The notes below the pieces were generated by a model. The model saw only the letters and a list, made by a program, of their open reading frames with translations. It was not told where the DNA came from and ran no database searches. From the NCBI GenBank assembly GCA_020638905.1, contig JACKHP010000028.1, positions 1-54,855 of the forward strand: a DNA stretch of 54,855 nucleotides, in the 5' to 3' direction. Below, in pieces: positions 45,182 through 53,758 of the stretch (the stretch's first letter is position 1; every line of letters starts with the position of its first letter). The position numbers were made by a program, and so were the translations under genes. The stretch comes from Planctomycetota bacterium. Lineage in GTDB: Bacteria > Planctomycetota > B15-G4.

Positions 45182-46548
45182 CAGAGCAGGGCGAACGCCA
45201 GGAGGTAGACCGGTGCGGCGACCAGCATCACCAGCAGCGTGTATCCCAGGATGTCCTTGGCGCGCAAGCCGGTGATTCCCAGCAGCGCCAGGGCCCAGAA
45301 CGGCTGCAGCATGTTCGTCCACTCGTCGCCGTAGCTGAGCGCGAGCACGGCGCGCGAGAGCGGCAGGCCCAGCTCGTGGGCGGCCTGGGCCAGGATCGTG
45401 CCCTGCACGGCCCATTGTCCCCCGCCGGACGGCACGAACAGGTTCACGAGGCCCGCCGAGAGGAAGGTCGCCGCGTCGAACGACCACTGCAGTGGCAGGC
45501 CCAGCGAGGCCAGGCCGCGGGCCAGGTCGGCCGAACTCCCGGCCAGCAGCTCGACCAGGCCGGCGGCCTCCAGCACGCCCAGGATGCCGAAGTAGAACGG
45601 GAACTGGAGCAGGATGCCGCCCGCCTCGCCGGCGCTGGCCGCGAAGGCCCGGGCGTAGCGCGCGGGCGTCCCGAAGAGCAGCAGGCCGAGCAACGTCACG
45701 AGCAGGATCACGCCGTTCAGCGAGAGTCCGGCCCACAGCGACGGCGCGTCGGAGATCTCGAGCGCGAGCGCTCCGCCGCCGAGCAGCAGCACGCCCAGGG
45801 TGAGCGCCACGCCGCCCTTCGTGACCGGCTCGCGCGCCTCGCCCTCGTCGGCCTCGGGCTTCGCCGGCGGGACGCGCTCGCTCGCCGTGGACGCCATGCG
45901 CCACAGCAGCAGCGGCACGACGACCAGCAGCGCGAGCGAGAGTCCCAGGTTGAGCGGCGAGAGGATCGTCTCGTCGAGCGGGATCGGCGGACCCTGTCCC
46001 GTGCCGCCCAGCGCGGCCCCCACGAGCGGCGTGCCCTCGGTGACCTTGAGCGGCGCGCTGCCCGAGAAGCCGCCGTGCCAGACCATGAGGCCCGTGTAGC
46101 CGGCCGCCGCGACGAGAGCGTCGTCGAGAGGACGACCGGCGGCGCGGGCGCGATCGGCGATCCGACGCGCGAGCACGGCGCCCGCGACGAGTCCGAAGCC
46201 CCAGTTGATCCACGCGGCGAGCATCGCGACCACGGCCGTGAGCGCCGCCGCCGAGCCCGTCGTGCGCGGGACGTCGGCCAGCCGCAGCAGCCATCCGCGC
46301 ACCAGGGGCGCGCGCGCCAGGGTCGCGCCGGCCACCAGCACGAGCGCCATCTGCGTGGTGAACGCCAGCGTCGACGGGGACGAGAAGCGCGCGAACCAGC
46401 CGCGCGCCAGGGCGGCGGCGTCGGGCGAGTCCATCACGCCCAGGCCCAGCGCGAACGCGACGAACGTGAGCAGCAGCGCGATCACGAACGGGTCGGGGAC
46501 GACCCGCCGCGCGAAGTCGGCCAGGCGTGCCGAGAGGCGGGCGAGCAA
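45181..46548 (-). CDS. AtoE-family short-chain fatty acid transporter
   Basis: 455 residues, about 12 membrane helices. VPDPFVIALLLTFVAFALG at the start, AAWINWGFGLVAGAVLAR, YTGLMVWHGGFSGSAPL, LVNLFVPSGGGQWAVQGTIL and MLQPFWALALLGITGLRAKD are all characteristic of the AtoE/short-chain fatty acid carrier family, related to other large anion carriers. Probable uptake of acetoacetate, butyrate or similar acids. TTG start at 46548 with GAGGA 7 nt upstream. Divergent from the glycoside hydrolase gene. Confidence 0.92.
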   Translation of the reverse strand: MLARLSARLADFARRVVPDPFVIALLLTFVAFALGLGVMDSPDAAALARGWFARFSSPSTLAFTTQMALVLVAGATLARAPLVRGWLLRLADVPRTTGSAAALTAVVAMLAAWINWGFGLVAGAVLARRIADRARAAGRPLDDALVAAAGYTGLMVWHGGFSGSAPLKVTEGTPLVGAALGGTGQGPPIPLDETILSPLNLGLSLALLVVVPLLLWRMASTASERVPPAKPEADEGEAREPVTKGGVALTLGVLLLGGGALALEISDAPSLWAGLSLNGVILLVTLLGLLLFGTPARYARAFAASAGEAGGILLQFPFYFGILGVLEAAGLVELLAGSSADLARGLASLGLPLQWSFDAATFLSAGLVNLFVPSGGGQWAVQGTILAQAAHELGLPLSRAVLALSYGDEWTNMLQPFWALALLGITGLRAKDILGYTLLVMLVAAPVYLLAFALL

Positions 46549-46598
46549 TCTGGCGTCCTCGAGGGTGCGCGCGCGGGACGTCGCGCGGCGTGCGACGC

Positions 46599-46627
46599 AT
46601 TCTAGGGCGCACGCCCTCGGGTATCAT
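46599..46627. promoter_or_regulatory. divergent promoter region with inverted repeat
   Basis: In the 86-bp gap between the AtoE-type gene and the glycoside hydrolase, the minus strand has TAGAAT (46604 to 46599) and the plus strand TATCAT (46622-46627), both -10-like. An inverted repeat AGGGCG-CA-CGCCCT (46604-46617) lies between them and could be an operator. No good -35 is visible on either strand. The plus -10 ends 7 nt before the ATG at 46635, implying a leaderless mRNA. Confidence 0.4.
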
Positions 46628-46634
46628 CCTGCCG

Positions 46635-49600
46635 ATGCGTCCTCTCGTGACCGTCGTGTGGGTGGTGCTCGCCGCGCTGTGCGTCGGCCCCGCTGCGTCC
46701 GCCCGCTCGCCGGGGGCCGAGTCGCTGCTCGCCCTCGACGGCACCTGGGACGTGGTGCTCGACCCGCAGGCCGACGGCGTGGCGCGCGGCCTGCCGAGCG
46801 GTGCCGGCGCGGGCTGGCGTGCGCCGCTCGCCGTGGCCGTCCCGGGTGCGCTCGAGGTGCATCCCAAGGCCGTGGGCTACGACGGGGTGTCCTGGTACCG
46901 GCGGCGCATCCCGCCCGTCGCGTCGCCCGCGCCCGACGCCGGACGCCTGTGGCTGGCGTTCGACTCCGTCGATGCGCGCGCCGACGTGTGGCTCGACGGG
47001 CGCAGCCTCGGTCGCCACGACGGCAGCGACGTCCCGTTCCGCTTCGACGTGACGGGACGGCTCGACGCGGGCGGCGTGCTCGTGGTGCGCGTGGTCGATC
47101 CGGGCGACCGGCAGGTCGACGGACTCGTGCTGGGTGCCATGCCGCACGCCAAGGAGTCGTGGTACTTCAACTACGGAGGCCTGCTCGGCGCGGTGCGCAT
47201 CGAACGCGCGCCGCTCGTCGAGTGCGTGGGCGTCGACTGCACGCTCGACGACACGGGACGTCCCGTGGCGCTGCTCGACCTGTTCGCGTCCGGAGAGGCG
47301 GCGCGCACGCTGGCGTGCGAGGTGAGCCTGCTGGCGGACGCGTCGTCGTCCGCCGCGTGCACGTGGCGCGGCACGCTCGACGCCGGCCCGGGACGCACGC
47401 GCGTGCGCCTGCCGCTCGACGGCGACGCCTCGGCGCTGCCGCACTGGTCGCCCGACGCGCCGCGACGCGTGCTGCTGCGCGTGACCCGAGCCGACGCGGC
47501 GCCCGTCGAGCAGCGCGTGGGACTGCGCACGTTCCGCGTGGTGGGCGACCACTTCGAGCTCGACGGGCAGCCGATCGCGCTGCGCGGCGTGCTCTTCCAG
47601 CCGTACTGGCCGCTGCAGCTGTGCAAGCCGCCCGACGCCGGCTTCCTGCGCCGCGAGCTGCAGGCGATCAAGGACGCCGGCTTCGACCTCGTGCGCGCGC
47701 ACCTGCGCGCGATGCCCGAGCTGTATGAGCTGTGCGACGAGATCGGGCTGCTCGTGCACGCCGAGCCGACCCTGGGCTGGATCACCGTCCCGCGCGAAGA
47801 GACGCTGCCGCTCGTGGACGACGCCCTGGTCGCGCTGGCCGACGCGGTGGCGGCCCATCCGTCGGTGGTGCTCGTGGGCGTGCTCAACGAGATGTCGGGC
47901 GAGATCTTCCCGCACACGGCCGAGCTGCACCGGCGCATGGCCGAGCTGCTGCCCGACCACGTCGTGCTCGACGACAGCGGCTCGTGGCAGGGCAGCGCGC
48001 ATTACCTCCAGCCCGGCTGCGATGCGCCCGTCGAGTACGACGATCTGCACGTCTACCGTGCGTGGCCCTGGGAGCAGAAGGACTTCGACTTCGCGGCCTC
48101 GCTCGGTCGCGACGACGACGGCGTCGACACGGGACGCCTCGTGTACGTCTCCGAGTACGGCTACGGCGGCATGCCCTCGCTGCGCGACGCGGTGACCGGC
48201 TTCGGCGCGCGCCTCGACGTCGAGGACGCGCAGCAGGCGCTCGAGGACATGCAGGCCGCTCAGCGACTGCTCTCCAGCGGACGCATCCAGCGCCTGGCGC
48301 GCAGCCTCGAAGACCTCTCGGCCCTAGGACAGCTCGACCAGGCGCGCGCCGCGGCGGTCATGTCCGACGCGCTGCGCAGGAACCCGCGCGTGGCCGGCGA
48401 CGTGTACACCCAGTGGCGCGACGCCGCGTGGGAGAACGGCGCCGGGCTCGTCGACACCTGGGCCCGTCCCAAGCCGGCGCTCGCGGCGCTGGCCGAGCGC
48501 AACCGCGCCGCGATCGCGCACGGCAGCGACCTGCCTCCGCTGCCCGTCGCGCCGGAGCTGCCCGACCGCGCGCCGAAGGTCGTGGCCAGCGGCGGACTCA
48601 TCGCGCTCGACGCGTCCCAGCAGGCCGTGGTGTCGCAGATCGTGGCGCCCCCCACGCCCGACTCGGCCGGTCTGCCACGGCTCGTCGTCCTGGGACGGCG
48701 CGCCGCCATGTGGGCGCCGGAGAACGTGGGCATCACGACCGCGGTGCTGAGCTGGGTGCGCGACGGAGGCACGGCGCTGTTCGTCGACGCGCCCGACGCG
48801 GGCCAGCCGTTCGACACCTTCTTCTTCGGCTACGACGGCCTGGGACAGGTCTCGGACCTTCCGCTCGACCTGCGCGCGGCCGCCGCGCGCGGACACTTCG
48901 TCGGCACGCACCTGGCGGTCCCCGCGGGCTCGCTGCTGCTGTCCGACGTGCCCGGCGCGGGACCGTTGCTCGACGAGCGCTTCGGCGCGCTGCGTCCGCA
49001 CGTGGTGCTGCTGCCGGGGGACGGCGTCGAGTGCTCGCTCGAGCTCGTCTGCCTCGACGGCTACGGCGCGCTGCGCGGCGCGGCCGTGGGCGCCTACACC
49101 TACGGCAAGGGACGGCTCGTGCTCTCGACGCTGCGCCTCGACGAGGAGCAGCTCGACGATCCGCTCGCGCGGCGCCTGCTCGAGAACCTCGTGCGCTACG
49201 CGGCGCGCGTCGCGTCCGGCCTGCCCGAGCCCCCCGCGGTGCGCGACGCCACCCCGCCCGCCGAAGACCAGGAAGCGCTCGGCCGCGCGCTGTGGCGGCA
49301 CAAGATCTGGTTCGGACTCGCCGAGCGGCTCACGACGCAGTCGTTCAACGGGGAGCGCCCCGTGCGCGACCCGCCGCCGCGGCTGGCCGAGACGGTCTGG
49401 CGCAAGGTGGCGGGGCTCGATGCGGTGCTCTCCGGCCGATCGGCCGACGGCCTCGCGCTGCTGGGACGGGTCGACAGCGAGGTCCTCACGGGCGAGACCG
49501 AGACGTTCCTGCGCAACGAGCTCGAGCTCGCGCGGGCCTTCTCGCGTCCCGTGGGCGAGGCGCCGGTGCCGCGCAGCCTGGCCGAGACCCTGGCCGTGGG

Positions 49601-49826
49601 ACGCCATCACGCGCGCGCCCTGCGCCTGCAGCGCCTGGGCGAGCACGCCGCCGCCCTCGGCGAGCTGCGCGCGGCGAGCGATCTCGTCCAGCGGCTCGAC
49701 GCCGGCGGAGAACTCGTGCCGAGCGACCTCGACGACGATCCCGACGCCGACGGGATCGTCGTCGACCCGCCGGACCGCCTCGACGCGGCCTCGCGCGCCG
49801 ACGCGCTGCCCGACGACGGACGCTGA
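46635..49826 (+). CDS. secreted glycoside hydrolase family 2 protein
   Basis: 1063 residues. Signal peptide 1-23 (VVWVVLAALCVGPAASA). GH2 layout: sugar-binding jelly roll about 30-190 (SLLALDGTWDVVLD, VSWYRRRI, WLAFDSVDARADVWLDG), immunoglobulin-like domain about 195-320, and TIM barrel from about 325 (GQPIALRGVLFQPYWPLQL). The general acid/base is E419 in VLNEMSGE, the nucleophile E507 in YVSEYGYGG; both are present, so it should be active, probably as a beta-galactosidase, glucuronidase or mannosidase-like enzyme. From about 690 there is an alpha/beta domain (PRLVVLGRRAAMWAPENVGI) and a helical tail not typical of small GH2 enzymes. ATG at 46635 lacks a ribosome binding site. Confidence 0.9.
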   Translation: MRPLVTVVWVVLAALCVGPAASARSPGAESLLALDGTWDVVLDPQADGVARGLPSGAGAGWRAPLAVAVPGALEVHPKAVGYDGVSWYRRRIPPVASPAPDAGRLWLAFDSVDARADVWLDGRSLGRHDGSDVPFRFDVTGRLDAGGVLVVRVVDPGDRQVDGLVLGAMPHAKESWYFNYGGLLGAVRIERAPLVECVGVDCTLDDTGRPVALLDLFASGEAARTLACEVSLLADASSSAACTWRGTLDAGPGRTRVRLPLDGDASALPHWSPDAPRRVLLRVTRADAAPVEQRVGLRTFRVVGDHFELDGQPIALRGVLFQPYWPLQLCKPPDAGFLRRELQAIKDAGFDLVRAHLRAMPELYELCDEIGLLVHAEPTLGWITVPREETLPLVDDALVALADAVAAHPSVVLVGVLNEMSGEIFPHTAELHRRMAELLPDHVVLDDSGSWQGSAHYLQPGCDAPVEYDDLHVYRAWPWEQKDFDFAASLGRDDDGVDTGRLVYVSEYGYGGMPSLRDAVTGFGARLDVEDAQQALEDMQAAQRLLSSGRIQRLARSLEDLSALGQLDQARAAAVMSDALRRNPRVAGDVYTQWRDAAWENGAGLVDTWARPKPALAALAERNRAAIAHGSDLPPLPVAPELPDRAPKVVASGGLIALDASQQAVVSQIVAPPTPDSAGLPRLVVLGRRAAMWAPENVGITTAVLSWVRDGGTALFVDAPDAGQPFDTFFFGYDGLGQVSDLPLDLRAAAARGHFVGTHLAVPAGSLLLSDVPGAGPLLDERFGALRPHVVLLPGDGVECSLELVCLDGYGALRGAAVGAYTYGKGRLVLSTLRLDEEQLDDPLARRLLENLVRYAARVASGLPEPPAVRDATPPAEDQEALGRALWRHKIWFGLAERLTTQSFNGERPVRDPPPRLAETVWRKVAGLDAVLSGRSADGLALLGRVDSEVLTGETETFLRNELELARAFSRPVGEAPVPRSLAETLAVGRHHARALRLQRLGEHAAALGELRAASDLVQRLDAGGELVPSDLDDDPDADGIVVDPPDRLDAASRADALPDDGR

Positions 49827-49866
49827 AGCGCCGCCGCCGAGCGGCGACGCCCCGCCCCCGCCGCGC

Positions 49867-49896
49867 TTGGCAGCGCCCGTCGGCGACCGGTACGAT
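49867..49896 (+). promoter_or_regulatory. candidate promoter of the ribH-nusB-ftsY operon
   Basis: TTGGCA (49867-49872), 18 nt, TACGAT (49891-49896), followed by a leader of about 45 nt with GGAGG at 49935-49939 before the ribH start. The -10 sequence equals that proposed for the atp operon. Confidence 0.5.
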
Positions 49897-49944
49897 CCCC
49901 CGCTTTGCAGGCACGGCGGCAGACGCCCGCCCCCGGAGGTTCCA

Positions 49945-50469
49945 TTGCGCGAGATCGAGGGCACGGTCGACGGCCGCGGGATGCGCGTGGGCGTGGTCGC
50001 GAGCGACTTCCACGAGGCGGTCACGGGCGGCTTGCTCAGGGGCTGCCTCGGCGCGCTGCGCGCGGCCGGCGTGGCCGACGACGACATGGTGGTGGCCCAC
50101 GTCCCCGGAGCGCTCGAGCTCTCGGTGGTGGCCGGACGCCTCGCACGCCGGGGCGGCTTCGACGCGCTCGTCGTGCTCGGCTGCGTGATCCAGGGCGACA
50201 CCGACCACTACGACTTCGTCTGCGCCCAGGCCACCCGCGGCTGCGGCGCCGTGGCACACGAGCACGGCCTGCCGCTCGGCTTCGGCCTGCTCACCTGCCG
50301 CACGGCCGCCCAGGCGCTGGCGCGCGCGGGAGACGACGAGCAGAACAAGGGTGCCGAGGCGGCACGCGCGGCGCTCGTCACCGCGCGCGTGCTCGAGGGC
50401 GTCGACGCCCTCGACGCCGACCTGCGCCCGCGCACCGGGTTCCGGCCGAAGACCGGGGACGAGTCGTGA
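49945..50469 (+). CDS. ribH: 6,7-dimethyl-8-ribityllumazine synthase
   Basis: 174 residues. It makes the lumazine precursor of riboflavin. The conserved blocks are all present: RVGVVASDFHEAVTGGLL, AHVPGALELSVVAGRLA, ALVVLGCVIQGDTDHYDFVC (with the active-site His), LPLGFGLLTCRTAAQALARAG and EQNKGAEAARAAL. TTG start at 49945, chosen because GGAGG lies five nt upstream and REIEGTVDG follows. The C-terminus is about 15 residues longer than usual. Stop overlaps the nusB GTG by 4 nt; ribH-nusB pairs are common in bacteria. Confidence 0.95.
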   Translation: MREIEGTVDGRGMRVGVVASDFHEAVTGGLLRGCLGALRAAGVADDDMVVAHVPGALELSVVAGRLARRGGFDALVVLGCVIQGDTDHYDFVCAQATRGCGAVAHEHGLPLGFGLLTCRTAAQALARAGDDEQNKGAEAARAALVTARVLEGVDALDADLRPRTGFRPKTGDES

Positions 50470-50963
50470 TCGGCGCCCGCACCCGCGCGCGCGAGGTCGC
50501 GCTCCAGGCGCTCTTCTGTCGCGACGTCCTGCCCGATCGCGGCTGGCAGCACGCCGAGCAGACCGTGCGCGAGTCGGAGGTCCCGCCCGAGGTCCGCGAG
50601 TTCGCGCGCGAACTCGTCGACGGCGTCCACCGCAGGGTCGACGAGATCGACGGCATGCTCGTCGGCGCCACCGAGAACTGGTCGCTCGAGCGCCTCGCGG
50701 CGGTCGACCGGAACATCCTGCGGCTGGCGGTGTACGAGCTGATCGAGCGCGACGACATCCCGGCGCGGGTCACGATCAACGAGGCCATCGAGCTCGGCAA
50801 GCGCTTCTCGACGGCGCAGTCGGGCGGCTTCGTGAACGGCGTGCTCGACCGCATCCGGAAGGACCTCGGACTGCCCGCCGTCGAACTCGACGCGCCGCTC
50901 GACGAGGACGCCGCGCGTCCCCTCGACCTGGGCGACGCGCCGCTCGGCGGGAGTGAAGCCTGA
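50466..50963 (+). CDS. nusB: transcription antitermination factor NusB
   Basis: 165 residues, all-helical. RTRAREVALQALFCRDVL, NWSLERLAAVDRNILRLAVY, PARVTINEAIELGKRFST and SGGFVNGVLDRIRKDLG are family signatures. With NusE it binds boxA RNA in rRNA leaders; a boxA-like sequence is present upstream of the 16S gene in this window. GTG start coupled to ribH; TGATG overlap with ftsY. Confidence 0.95.
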   Translation: MIGARTRAREVALQALFCRDVLPDRGWQHAEQTVRESEVPPEVREFARELVDGVHRRVDEIDGMLVGATENWSLERLAAVDRNILRLAVYELIERDDIPARVTINEAIELGKRFSTAQSGGFVNGVLDRIRKDLGLPAVELDAPLDEDAARPLDLGDAPLGGSEA

Positions 50964-51868
50964 TGTTCAAGAAGCTGTTCAGCGGGCTCAAGAAGACGCG
51001 CGAGTCGCTCGTCACCGGCATGCGGCGCCTGCTCGGGCGTGGCCTGCTCGACGCCGACACGATCGACTCGATGGAGGAGCTGCTCTACACCGCCGACCTC
51101 GGTCCGGCGGCGAGCACCCTGGCCGACGCCGTGCGCGAGGCCAACAAGAAGGGCACGCTGAAGAACAAGGAGGACGTCGAGCCGTTCGTGAAGCAGCAGC
51201 TCGTCACGATGATGGGCGAGGCCAGCGCACCGCTCACGATCGACGCCAAGCCGTACGTGATCCTGGTCTGCGGCGTGAACGGCTCGGGCAAGACGACGTC
51301 GATCGCCAAGCTCGCCAAGCTGCTGCAGCGCGAGGGACACTCGGTCATGCTCGCGGCCTGCGACACGTTCCGCGCCGCGGCGGTCGAGCAGCTCACGATC
51401 TGGGCCGAGCGCCTGGGCATCCCGATCGTCAAGCGCGAGACGGGCAGCGACCCGTCCGGGCTGGCCTACGACGCGGCCGATGCGGCCGTGCGCGAGGGAC
51501 TCGACGTGCTCGTGGTCGACACCGCGGGCCGCCTGCACACGCAGAAGAACCTGATGGCCGAGCTCGAGAAGATCCGCCGCGTGCTGGGCAAGCGCATCCC
51601 CGGCGCACCGCACGAGGTGCTGCTCATCCTCGACGGCACCACGGGCCAGAACGCCATCGCCCAGGCCAAGGAGTTCCGCCAGTCGGTCGAGGTGACGGCG
51701 CTCATGGTCACCAAGCTCGACGGCACGGCGCGCGGCGGCGCGGTGGTCTCCATCCGCCAGCAGCTCGGGCTGCCGGTGCGCTTCATCGGTGTCGGCGAAC
51801 AGGCCGACGACATCGAGCGCTTCTCGCCCGACGAATTCATCGACGCGCTCTTCGAGCAGGAGCCGTGA
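50963..51868 (+). CDS. ftsY: signal recognition particle receptor FtsY
   Basis: 301 residues. The receptor docks SRP-ribosome complexes at the membrane. N-domain helices (KKTRESLVTGMRRLLGRGLL, MEELLYTADLG) are followed by the GTPase NG domain: P-loop GVNGSGKTT at 104-112, DTFRAAAVEQL, VVDTAGRLHTQKNLM, TKLDGTARGGAVVSI, and FIGVGEQADDIERFSPDEFI. The acidic A-domain seen in E. coli is absent, as in many bacteria; a basic amphipathic N-terminus (FKKLFSGLKK) probably binds the membrane. GTGA overlap with the next gene. Confidence 0.97.
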   Translation: MFKKLFSGLKKTRESLVTGMRRLLGRGLLDADTIDSMEELLYTADLGPAASTLADAVREANKKGTLKNKEDVEPFVKQQLVTMMGEASAPLTIDAKPYVILVCGVNGSGKTTSIAKLAKLLQREGHSVMLAACDTFRAAAVEQLTIWAERLGIPIVKRETGSDPSGLAYDAADAAVREGLDVLVVDTAGRLHTQKNLMAELEKIRRVLGKRIPGAPHEVLLILDGTTGQNAIAQAKEFRQSVEVTALMVTKLDGTARGGAVVSIRQQLGLPVRFIGVGEQADDIERFSPDEFIDALFEQEP

Positions 51869-53688
51869 GCGCTGGACACCCGCTCGTCGACGACGCCCCC
51901 CATCGCGGCTGGCTCGTCACGCTGTGGATCTCGGCCGCCGCGCTCTTCGCGCTGCCGGGCGTGTTCGACCTGGGCGTGATCAAGACCGCCGGGCTCGCGC
52001 TGCTCGCCGCGGCCTGCATCATCCCCCTGCTGGCGCTCTGGGCGCGGGACGAGATCGCGCTCTGGTTCGCGTCGCCGGGCGCGCGGCTGCACGTCTTCGC
52101 GGTGGCCCTCGCGCTCGTCTGGGGCGCGGGCGCGCTGACCCACGCGTCCGTCGTCGACCGCGTGCTGCTCGTGCTGCTCGTGCACGTCTCGGCCGTGATC
52201 GGGACGCTCGCGGCCCAGCGCCGCCCGCAGGCGCTCGTCACGGCGCTGCGCGTCTCCGGCACGCTCTTCGCGCTGGCGTGCTGGCTGCAGCAGCTCGGGC
52301 TCGACACGGCCTTCAACGCCAACGCCGAAGGCGACTTCGAGATCACGGGACTGGCCGGCAACACGACCCGCGCCGGCGCCTTCCTCGCGTTCGCGCTGCT
52401 CGCGCTCGTGGCCGACGCCGTGGGCGAGCGCGTGGGCCTGCGCCCCCCGCTCGAGACGCCGCCGCCCGCGCCGCGCCGGACGGCCTGGCGCGCCCTCGCG
52501 ACGCAGCACGTCCCGCTCGTGCTCGTCTCGTCGGCGCTCGTGCTCACACGTGCCCGCGGCGCGCGCCTCGCGACGCTGCTCGGACTGCTCGCGCTGGGCA
52601 TCGCCCTCGCGCTGCGACGCGCCGACCGCCGGCGCATCGCGGCCGAGGCCGACCTGGGAGCGTCGCCGGTCGACGAAGCCGCCGCCCGCTTCGGTCCCCA
52701 CGTGGCGGCCAACGCGCACCACGCCCAGGGCCTGCTGCGTCCTCCGCCGGCACCCGCGATGGAGTCGGCCACCGACAGGCGTCCGGCATGGCCGGTGCTG
52801 GCCGCGCTCGTGCTCGGCGTCGCGTTGGCCGGCGCGACCGGGGGACGCGAGGCGCTCACCGCGTCCAAGCTCGACGACACGGCGCCCGGGTTGTCCGGCG
52901 ACGGCGACCTGACGCTCGACGTGCGCCTCGCGCTCTGGGGCTCGACGCTCGACCTGGCAGCCGACCATCCCTGGCTGGGCGTCGGACTCGGCCGCTTCCG
53001 CGAGAGCTTCCCGCCCTACCGCGATCCGCTCGAGGCCGCCCTGCCGGGACGCGGCGGCGCCGCGACCTCGGTGCATCATCCGCACGACGAGTTCCTGCTC
53101 GGTGCCGCCGAGGGCGGCCTCGCGGCCGGGCTCGCGCTGCTGCTGCTGGCCGCGACGACGCTGCGGCGCGCCTTCCGCTCGGCGCTGCTCGACGTGGGCG
53201 GGCCCTCGCGCACGGCGCTGGTGGTGGTCGTGGCCGGCTGCGCCCTGGCCCTCGTGCAGGACGCCTGGACCGACCCGACCACGGCCGTCCCGTTCTTCTG
53301 CGCGCTGGGCTTCGCCTGGTCACCGCGCAGCGACGAGGCGCGCGCCTGGCATCCGGCGAAGGGCGCCATGGCGCCGCTGCTCGTGCTCGCCGGACTCGGG
53401 GCCGCGCTGCTGGCCTGGCCTCGCCTCGACGGTCACCTCGCCTGGCGCCACTTCGTCGAGGAGTTCGCGGCCCACGGGGGCGCCCTCGACGGAGCGCGCT
53501 TCGACCTGCTCGTCGACGCCGCCGAGACCTGCCCGGGCGACGTCGACCTGCAGGCCTCGCTCGTCGACGTCGGACGCCAGTACGCCGCGCTCGTCATGCG
53601 CGCCGATCCGGGCGAATCGGCGCGCGCGATCCAGGCCGTCGACCGGGCGCGCGCGCGACTCGCGGTGCTGGCCCCGTACGAGCACTGA
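51865..53688 (+). CDS. O-antigen ligase/polymerase-like membrane protein
   Basis: 607 residues with about ten to twelve hydrophobic segments. The Wzy_C/O-antigen-ligase pattern is visible in the second half: DVRLALWGSTLDLAADHPWL then GVGLGRFRESFPPYR, and VHHPHDEFLLGAAEGGLAAG with the H-x-x-H-D/N-x-x-L motif. Such enzymes transfer or polymerise undecaprenyl-linked glycans on the outer face of the inner membrane. The C-terminal ~90 residues are soluble and helical. GTG at 51865, coupled to ftsY by a 4-nt overlap. The acceptor and donor cannot be inferred. Confidence 0.85.
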   Translation: MSAGHPLVDDAPHRGWLVTLWISAAALFALPGVFDLGVIKTAGLALLAAACIIPLLALWARDEIALWFASPGARLHVFAVALALVWGAGALTHASVVDRVLLVLLVHVSAVIGTLAAQRRPQALVTALRVSGTLFALACWLQQLGLDTAFNANAEGDFEITGLAGNTTRAGAFLAFALLALVADAVGERVGLRPPLETPPPAPRRTAWRALATQHVPLVLVSSALVLTRARGARLATLLGLLALGIALALRRADRRRIAAEADLGASPVDEAAARFGPHVAANAHHAQGLLRPPPAPAMESATDRRPAWPVLAALVLGVALAGATGGREALTASKLDDTAPGLSGDGDLTLDVRLALWGSTLDLAADHPWLGVGLGRFRESFPPYRDPLEAALPGRGGAATSVHHPHDEFLLGAAEGGLAAGLALLLLAATTLRRAFRSALLDVGGPSRTALVVVVAGCALALVQDAWTDPTTAVPFFCALGFAWSPRSDEARAWHPAKGAMAPLLVLAGLGAALLAWPRLDGHLAWRHFVEEFAAHGGALDGARFDLLVDAAETCPGDVDLQASLVDVGRQYAALVMRADPGESARAIQAVDRARARLAVLAPYEH

Positions 53689-53758
53689 ACCGTCCCGAGG
53701 ACGCCGAGTCGCGACCTGCGCTCGCGTCGACCCCGATCCTGTGGCAGTCTGATCCCCG

